Positions 59,055 to 64,000 of a DNA stretch of 64,000 bases are shown here, one piece after another. The position numbers and the translations under genes are program-made. The DNA comes from Rhodobacter sp. GTDB taxonomy: Bacteria > Pseudomonadota > Alphaproteobacteria > Rhodobacterales > Rhodobacteraceae. The stretch covers positions 62,001 to 126,000 of the forward strand of contig JADCDI010000031.1 in NCBI GenBank assembly GCA_020251025.1. Reading direction: 5' to 3'. A model generated the notes under the pieces. The model saw only the letters and a program-made list of their open reading frames with translations, ran no database searches and had not been told where the DNA came from. The stretch's first letter is position 1. Every line of letters starts with the position of its first letter.

Positions 59055-62000
59055 TCAGATCCGGGTCCTGAGTGCCGCAAGAACGGCAAAGGGGCTGTCC
59101 GGATCAACCTTCTGCTCGCGCGGGGGGCGCGCCTCGAACACCTTGGGCTGGGTGTCGCGCGGGCGATCAGAACGCTCGGGCCGCTCGGGCCGGTCGTCGC
59201 TGGTGCCGGGCTTGCCGCCTTTTGGCTTGGGCTTGCCCTTGAAGCCGTCGCTTTGCCCGCGTGGGCCGTCTTTCCGCCGCTCGCCGCCCCCGGGGCGGTC
59301 GTTGCGGGGGCGGTCCGGGCGTGACGGGCGATCCCCCGCCGTGGCCGGTGCCGCCGCGTCTTCCTGCGCCGGGGCAGGGGCAGGGGCCGGGGCGGCGGAC
59401 TTCGGGCCATGTCCGCGCGCCTCCGGGCGTGCGCGCCGGGGGCCACGGCTTTCGCCGCCGCGCGCGCGCGGTGCCCAGACAAAGGTGTAGAAGCTTTCCA
59501 TTTCCACCGCCGTCGCCGGGGCGGCTTCTGCGCCGGCAAGGGCAGGCTCTGCGTCCGACGGCGGGACAACCGCCCCGCCCCCGGGCGTCTGAACGGCGTC
59601 GGCCGCGGGTGGCTCGGTGCCAGCATCGGCCCCCGCCCCGACATCCACCGGCGCCGCGACAGTCGCGCCTTCGGTCGCCGCACCGGCAGGCGCGGGCACC
59701 GCAGCCGCCGCCTCGGGCCTGACTTTCGGGCGTTCGGACTTTTCGCCGCGATAGCCAAGCCCCGCCATCAGGCCGGCGAACTGATCCAAGGTCATGCCGG
59801 TGATCGACAGCATCTCGGGTGTCGCCTCAAACCCTGCGCGGCTGTCCTTTGCGCGCAGCAGGTCTGCCAGCCGTTCCAGCATGTCGATCCGGATCGCGCG
59901 GCTGCCCGCCGGGTGATAGCCCGCCAGCGTATAGTGATTCTTCGGAACCTCTGTCAGGTAAGGGATCGTCACCAGGCCGGGCGGCGGGCTTTCGGGAAAC
60001 TCGTGCAGCCCCTTCGCCAGCGACCACAGCACCAGGCGCAGCCGCGTCGGCGCGGGCTTGAGCAGCGGCGGCAGGAAAATCGTGAACTGGCCAAAGCGCA
60101 CGCCATGCCGGCGCAGGACCGCGCGCAATTCCTGGTCAAGCGATTTCACATCCCCCGCCACCCCATCGCGCGGCAAGACGCCCATGCCTTCGACAAGGCG
60201 GAAGGCAAGACCACGGGCCAGACCCTGGATGGCGTCGTCCCGGCCCATCGCCAGAAGCGGCTCGAACTGTGTGGCCACCTTGCGGTCGATGAAATGCTGC
60301 AGGCGGCGGCGGACCTTGTCGGCCACGTCAAACCCGGCCTCTTCATCGACAAAGGCCTCGACCTGCGGCTTCATCGCTTCGGCCCCGGCAACCAGCTTGC
60401 CCACGACCGAGGAACCCCACATCAGGCCACCCTGTTCGGTGAAATCAAGTTCCGTGTCGGGCGCATTGTAAAAGCGGTCTGCGCGCAGATGGAATTCCGG
60501 CTTCAGCGCCTCGTAGGCTGCCTGACGCAGTGTGCGCGCCCCGTCGGGCGAGGCCGACGCATCCTGACGAAAGCGGAACCCTTCCAGACGGCCCGCGAAT
60601 TCGCCTTCCACCGCCACTTCGCCCTTGTCGTTCACCTCGGCCACAAGGCTCTCCTTCTGTTTCAACCGGCGCAAGAGCACACTGGTGCGCCGGTCTACAA
60701 ATCTTTGGGTCAGGCGGGCGTGCAGCGCGTCCGACAAGCGGTCTTCTACCGCGCGGGTCCCGTCACGCCAATGGCTTTCATCAGCGACCCATCCCTTGCG
60801 CTGCGCGACATATGTCCAGGTGCGGATATAGGCCAGACGTTTCGAAAGGGCGTCGATATCGCCGTCGGTCTTGTCGATGCGGGCGATGTTTGCGGCGAAC
60901 CAGTCGGTCGGCACCTGCCCCTTGTCGGCAAGAAAGCCAAAGATCCGGGCAAGCAGCCCCGCATGTTCGCCTTCGGAAACCGACCGGAAGTCGGGAATGC
61001 GGCAGACATCCCACAGCAGCCGCACCGTCCGGGGGCCGCGCAGCCTGTCGCGGATCTCGGGCATCGCGGACAGCGCCTTCAGCGCCAGCACATCATCACT
61101 GTCGCGCGCCCGGGTCAGCCAGTCGTTCGAGGTGGGCGCCTCAAGGCTGCCGATCAGCCGCTCGGGCGTGCCGAAATCCGGGACATCGTTGCGCCAGTGC
61201 AGTTTCCTGACCGGTGCGAAGCGGTGGTTTTCGATGGCATCGATCAGCTCTTCGTCAAAGGGGTGTGCCTCGCCCGTCACACCGAAAGACCCGTTGTCGG
61301 TATGCCGCCCCGCCCGGCCGGCGATCTGGCCGATCTCGTGGGGGAAGAGCGGCCGCATGCGGCGGCCGTCAAACTTGGCCGTCGCGGCAAAGGCCACGTG
61401 CCGGATATCCAGATTGAGCCCCATGCCGATGGCATCGGTGGCCACCAGATAGTCGACATCCCCGTTCTGATAAAGCGCCACCTGAGCATTGCGGGTGCGC
61501 GGCGAAAGCGCCCCCATGACCACGGCGCAGCCGCCCTTCTGGCGGCGGATCAGTTCCGCGATCGCATAGACATTCTCAACCGAAAAGCCGACGATCGCGC
61601 TGCGGGGCGGCATGCGGCTTATCTTCCTGGAACCGGCCCAGCCAAGCTGCGACAGCCGGTCCCGTTTGACGAAGGCCGCGTTCGGGACCAGGGCGGCAAT
61701 CGCGCCCCGCATCGACTCGGACCCCAGAAACAGCGTCTCGTGCAGCCCGCGCGCCTTCAGCAGGCGGTTGGTAAAGACATGGCCCCGTTCGGGGTCCGCG
61801 CAAAGCTGTATCTCGTCGATGGCGACGAAATCCGCCCCGATTTCCGGCGGCATCGCCTCGACAGTGCAGACCCAGTATCGGGTGCGGTCGGGAACGATGC
61901 GTTCTTCGCCGGTGACCAGCGCCACCACAGAGGGGCCACGCGCCGCGACGATGCGGTCATAGACCTCACGCGCAAGCAGACGCAGCGGCAGGCCGATCAC

Positions 62001-62096
62001 CCCGGTGCGGTGCGCCAGCATCCTTTCGATGGCATAATGGGTCTTGCCCGTATTCGTCGGGCCAAGGACCGCGACGACCCTTGCTGATGCGCGCAT
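59055..62096 (-). CDS. Suv3-like DExH RNA helicase with disordered C-terminal tail
   Basis: A 1013-residue helicase. Motif I is VLGPTNTGKTHYA (residues 10-22), motif II is FVAIDEIQLCAD (the DEIQ variant of Suv3 helicases), motif IV-V is YLVATDAIGMGLNLDI and motif VI is HEIGQIAGRAGRHT. After the helicase core and a helical domain come about 220 residues rich in Ala, Pro, Gly and Arg with repeated PERPER/PRG stretches, likely an RNA-binding or scaffold tail. Mitochondrial Suv3 unwinds RNA for degradation; alphaproteobacterial homologues probably do likewise. It forms an operon with the S4 protein and fdxA. Long antisense frames exist but are spurious. Confidence 0.92.
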   Translation of the reverse strand: MRASARVVAVLGPTNTGKTHYAIERMLAHRTGVIGLPLRLLAREVYDRIVAARGPSVVALVTGEERIVPDRTRYWVCTVEAMPPEIGADFVAIDEIQLCADPERGHVFTNRLLKARGLHETLFLGSESMRGAIAALVPNAAFVKRDRLSQLGWAGSRKISRMPPRSAIVGFSVENVYAIAELIRRQKGGCAVVMGALSPRTRNAQVALYQNGDVDYLVATDAIGMGLNLDIRHVAFAATAKFDGRRMRPLFPHEIGQIAGRAGRHTDNGSFGVTGEAHPFDEELIDAIENHRFAPVRKLHWRNDVPDFGTPERLIGSLEAPTSNDWLTRARDSDDVLALKALSAMPEIRDRLRGPRTVRLLWDVCRIPDFRSVSEGEHAGLLARIFGFLADKGQVPTDWFAANIARIDKTDGDIDALSKRLAYIRTWTYVAQRKGWVADESHWRDGTRAVEDRLSDALHARLTQRFVDRRTSVLLRRLKQKESLVAEVNDKGEVAVEGEFAGRLEGFRFRQDASASPDGARTLRQAAYEALKPEFHLRADRFYNAPDTELDFTEQGGLMWGSSVVGKLVAGAEAMKPQVEAFVDEEAGFDVADKVRRRLQHFIDRKVATQFEPLLAMGRDDAIQGLARGLAFRLVEGMGVLPRDGVAGDVKSLDQELRAVLRRHGVRFGQFTIFLPPLLKPAPTRLRLVLWSLAKGLHEFPESPPPGLVTIPYLTEVPKNHYTLAGYHPAGSRAIRIDMLERLADLLRAKDSRAGFEATPEMLSITGMTLDQFAGLMAGLGYRGEKSERPKVRPEAAAAVPAPAGAATEGATVAAPVDVGAGADAGTEPPAADAVQTPGGGAVVPPSDAEPALAGAEAAPATAVEMESFYTFVWAPRARGGESRGPRRARPEARGHGPKSAAPAPAPAPAQEDAAAPATAGDRPSRPDRPRNDRPGGGERRKDGPRGQSDGFKGKPKPKGGKPGTSDDRPERPERSDRPRDTQPKVFEARPPREQKVDPDSPFAVLAALRTRI

Positions 62097-62114
62097 GGGT
62101 CTGGTGCCTGTTTG

Positions 62115-62675
62115 CTAAAGTTCCTGCCCGGCCACTTCGGCCTGAAGCCGTTCCACCGATGCCTTTACGCCCTGAAGCTGGGGATGTATAGCAAGGGCCG
62201 CCTGATAGGCGGCAAGGGCACCTTCGCTGTCGCCCAGTTCTTCAAGGATCATCCCAAGCCCCGACAAAGCCCCGAAGTGACGGGGATTGAGCGTCAGCGT
62301 CTTGCCGATATCCGTGATCGAGGGGCCGTATTCCCCTGCCTGAAAGTAGGCGGTTGCCAGCGCGTTCCAGCCTTCCGCAAAGTCAGGCGCATGGTCTGTC
62401 AGGGCTGTCAGGTGTTCGATGGCCGCCTCTGGATTGCCCTCGCGCAGGGCGGTGCGGCCGCGTTCCAGCAAAAGGTCCATGGCCGCAGAGCCGGACTTGG
62501 ACCATTCCGCCACGATTTCCCGTTCGATCCGTGGCGCCGAGCTTTCATCAGCCGTCAACAGCGCGCTGAAAAGCTCGTCCAGCTTTGGTGTCTGCGCCAC
62601 CGACGGGCCGCACAGCAGCAGGATCGGCAGAAATGCCGCAACGATCCGATTGAAGAGCCATGGGCGCGCTTTCAT
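62115..62675 (-). CDS. TPR-repeat exported protein
   Basis: A 186-residue protein with a signal peptide (NRIVAAFLPILLLCGPSVAQ). The rest forms tetratricopeptide repeats: GRTALREGNPEAAIEHLTAL, GWNALATAYFQAGEYGPSIT and LSGLGMILEELGDSEGALAA, plus a terminal helix. It is a periplasmic protein-interaction scaffold of unknown partner. ATG 62675 is picked because it gives the signal peptide. It lies 18 bases upstream of the helicase gene on the same strand. Confidence 0.9.
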   Translation of the reverse strand: MKARPWLFNRIVAAFLPILLLCGPSVAQTPKLDELFSALLTADESSAPRIEREIVAEWSKSGSAAMDLLLERGRTALREGNPEAAIEHLTALTDHAPDFAEGWNALATAYFQAGEYGPSITDIGKTLTLNPRHFGALSGLGMILEELGDSEGALAAYQAALAIHPQLQGVKASVERLQAEVAGQEL

Positions 62676-62742
62676 AATGGCCCCTATGTAACGCAGGGCG
62701 GCAGAAGGTCCATATCCCGGAAAATCACATTCAGAGGATCGC

Positions 62743-63030
62743 ATGAGCAGTGTCATCGAGGCGGCCGTGGCCGCATTGCAGAAAAAAGTGCCTGACGGGT
62801 TCGACGGTGTCGTAAAGTTCGTGCTGGCCGGAGAGGGCGCCATCATGATCGACCGGACCGGGGTGCGCGCCGCCGACGAAGAGGCAGGCGTGACCCTGAC
62901 CGCCGAGGCCGCCCTGTTCAAGGCCATTCTTGACGGAACCATGAACCCGATGAGCGCCTTCATGAGCGGCAAGCTGAGGGTGGACGGATCGATGGCGCTT
63001 GCGATGAAACTCGGTTCGGCCCTGTCCTGA
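62743..63030 (+). CDS. SCP2 sterol-binding domain protein
   Basis: A 95-residue protein made of a single SCP2-like lipid-binding domain. It shows FDGVVKFVLAGEGAIMIDRT, VRAADEEAGVTLTAEAALFK, AILDGTMNPMSAFMSGKLRV and DGSMALAMKLGSAL. The pattern NPMSAFMSGKL is the family core. It binds hydrophobic ligands such as fatty acyl-CoA; the exact ligand is unknown. It precedes a lysophospholipase-like hydrolase by four bases, which fits a lipid-related operon. Confidence 0.94.
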   Translation: MSSVIEAAVAALQKKVPDGFDGVVKFVLAGEGAIMIDRTGVRAADEEAGVTLTAEAALFKAILDGTMNPMSAFMSGKLRVDGSMALAMKLGSALS

Positions 63031-63034
63031 GGTC

Positions 63035-63970
63035 ATGATGCCCGAAGCCCCCTTCTTTGCCGATCTTGCCGACGGCCCGGAGGGCGGGCATGCGATCTGG
63101 CTCACGGCCGCCGACGGGGTGCGCCTGCGGGTCGCGGTCTGGCCGCAGGGCAGCAAGGGCACGGTTCTGATCCTGACCGGGCGCACGGAATGCGTCGAGA
63201 AATACGGCCGCACTGCCGCCGATCTGGCGCGGCGCGGATATGCCAGCCTGGCGATTGACTGGCGCGGCCAGGGTCTTTCAGACCGGCTGGCGGCAATGCC
63301 GATGGCGGGGCATGTCGCCCGGTTCAGCGACTATCAGCGCGATCTTGACGCCGTCAGGGTGGCGCTGGACAGCCTGCATCTGCCGCAGCCGCTGTTTCTT
63401 CTGGCCCATTCCATGGGTGGCACGATTGCCCTGCGCGCCCTGATCGACGGTTTTCCGGTGCGGGCCGCCGCCTTTACCGGGCCGATGTGGGGCATCCACA
63501 TCGCGCCCACATTGCGCCCGCTGGCCTGGGCAATTGCCACCGGCGCACGCGCCGCCGGGCGCGGCCTGTCGCTGGTGCCGGGGACCGGCCCGGACTGCCA
63601 TCTGGTGGTGACACCCTTCGAGCGCAATCTGCTGACGACGGACGCCGACATGTACGGGTGGATGAAAAGCCATGTCCTGCGTCACCCGGAACTGGGTCTG
63701 GGCGGCCCCACCCTTCACTGGCTGTCCGAGGCGCTGCTGGAATGCCGCTGGCTGCGGGCGGCCCCGTCGCCTGCCGTGCCCGCCGTGGTGTTGCTTGGGT
63801 CAGAAGAAAAGATCGTCACCGTGAAAGATGTTTGCCGCCGCATGAAACGCTGGCCCGGCGGCACGCTGGACCTGGTGCCAAAGGCCGCGCATGAAGTGCT
63901 GATGGAGACGCCCGCTATCCGCGCCCGTGCCTTTGACCGGATCGCAGCCCTGTTTGACGCGCAGCGCTGA
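63035..63970 (+). CDS. Alpha/beta hydrolase, lysophospholipase (PldB)-like
   Basis: A 311-residue alpha/beta hydrolase of the monoglyceride lipase/lysophospholipase type. The early block ILTGRTECVEKYGRTAADLA is characteristic of the PldB-like group. Nucleophile elbow: LLAHSMGGTIALRALI with Ser in HSMGG. The acid is near VLLGSEEKIVT and the histidine in VPKAAHEVLMET. It lacks a signal peptide. It follows the SCP2 gene by four bases. ATG codons at 63035 and 63038 are both possible starts. Confidence 0.92.
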   Translation: MMPEAPFFADLADGPEGGHAIWLTAADGVRLRVAVWPQGSKGTVLILTGRTECVEKYGRTAADLARRGYASLAIDWRGQGLSDRLAAMPMAGHVARFSDYQRDLDAVRVALDSLHLPQPLFLLAHSMGGTIALRALIDGFPVRAAAFTGPMWGIHIAPTLRPLAWAIATGARAAGRGLSLVPGTGPDCHLVVTPFERNLLTTDADMYGWMKSHVLRHPELGLGGPTLHWLSEALLECRWLRAAPSPAVPAVVLLGSEEKIVTVKDVCRRMKRWPGGTLDLVPKAAHEVLMETPAIRARAFDRIAALFDAQR

Positions 63971-64000
63971 CAGGGCGCAAGAAACGCATCTCGCTTCCCC

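Noticed and set aside
59409-62087. 892-codon plus-strand frame
   Set aside because: Antisense shadow of the Suv3-like helicase, which has all helicase motifs on the minus strand.

Overview
The window is chromosomal DNA of a high-GC alphaproteobacterium, most probably a member of the Rhodobacteraceae (Rhodobacterales). This is inferred from the strongly GC-biased codons, the pccB/pccA/methylmalonyl-CoA mutase neighbourhood, CarD, a Suv3-type helicase, a DUF6497 protein, the cobT/cobS pair and the dense GTGA/ATGA gene overlaps. The genus cannot be fixed from the sequence alone. Almost all of the window is ordinary chromosome; no phage, CRISPR array, rRNA operon or intact transposase gene was seen.

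Layout. Positions 1-11.3 kb hold a divergent catabolic locus. Leftward run a cyclase-family hydrolase, a CrtI-like FAD oxidoreductase, a MarR regulator and the start of an indolepyruvate ferredoxin oxidoreductase gene. Rightward run a second, paralogous FAD oxidoreductase and a five-gene dipeptide/oligopeptide ABC transporter whose first ATPase gene is frameshifted; a fumarylacetoacetate-hydrolase-family gene follows. From 11.4 to 12.1 kb there is a tandem array of about 239-bp hairpin-rich repeats. From 12.1 to 24 kb lie mlaA/mlaC-like genes, RidA, a glycerophosphodiester phosphodiesterase, a DUF482 acyltransferase, pterin carbinolamine dehydratase, a peroxiredoxin, a ferredoxin reductase, rsmD, a HAD phosphatase, a 387-bp non-coding element with 13-bp terminal inverted repeats, a hydrolase with a membrane domain, map, a CinA-like protein and a GNAT protein.

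At 24-25.2 kb an about 1.17-kb insertion carrying one secreted-protein gene has split a GNAT-OmpA gene pair and left a 111-bp duplication of the GNAT 3' end. From 26.4 to 34.6 kb is the propionyl-CoA to succinyl-CoA route (pccB, pccA, methylmalonyl-CoA mutase) with three small conserved or hypothetical genes inside it, one of them a 43-residue lipoprotein. A gene-poor 1.1 kb separates pccB from an acyl-CoA dehydrogenase. Then come a Sua5-type enzyme, mscL, an N-methylproline-demethylase-like flavoprotein divergent from an FAD oxidase/MFS pair, hisA-hisF-hisE, a CoA-binding protein, rlmB, a tRNA with a GTA anticodon, ddaH, a LysE/Lrp divergent pair, an O-acetylhomoserine sulfhydrylase and a SIMPL protein. 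Next are a 1003-residue membrane protein with GspL/PilM-like and PulC-like ends, cobT/cobS, carD, a 7Fe ferredoxin, an S4 protein, the Suv3-like helicase, a TPR protein, an SCP2 protein and a lysophospholipase-like hydrolase.

The most unusual signals are structural: the 239-bp tandem array with a compensated stem change, the TIR-bounded element whose left end supplies a stop codon, the insertion with a 111-bp duplication, a dispersed AAATATCC-plus-hairpin element seen twice, and the apparent frameshift in the transporter ATPase. No large undescribed multi-gene defence or mobile system was seen. The divergent FAD-oxidoreductase locus at 0-11 kb is the best candidate for an undescribed pathway.
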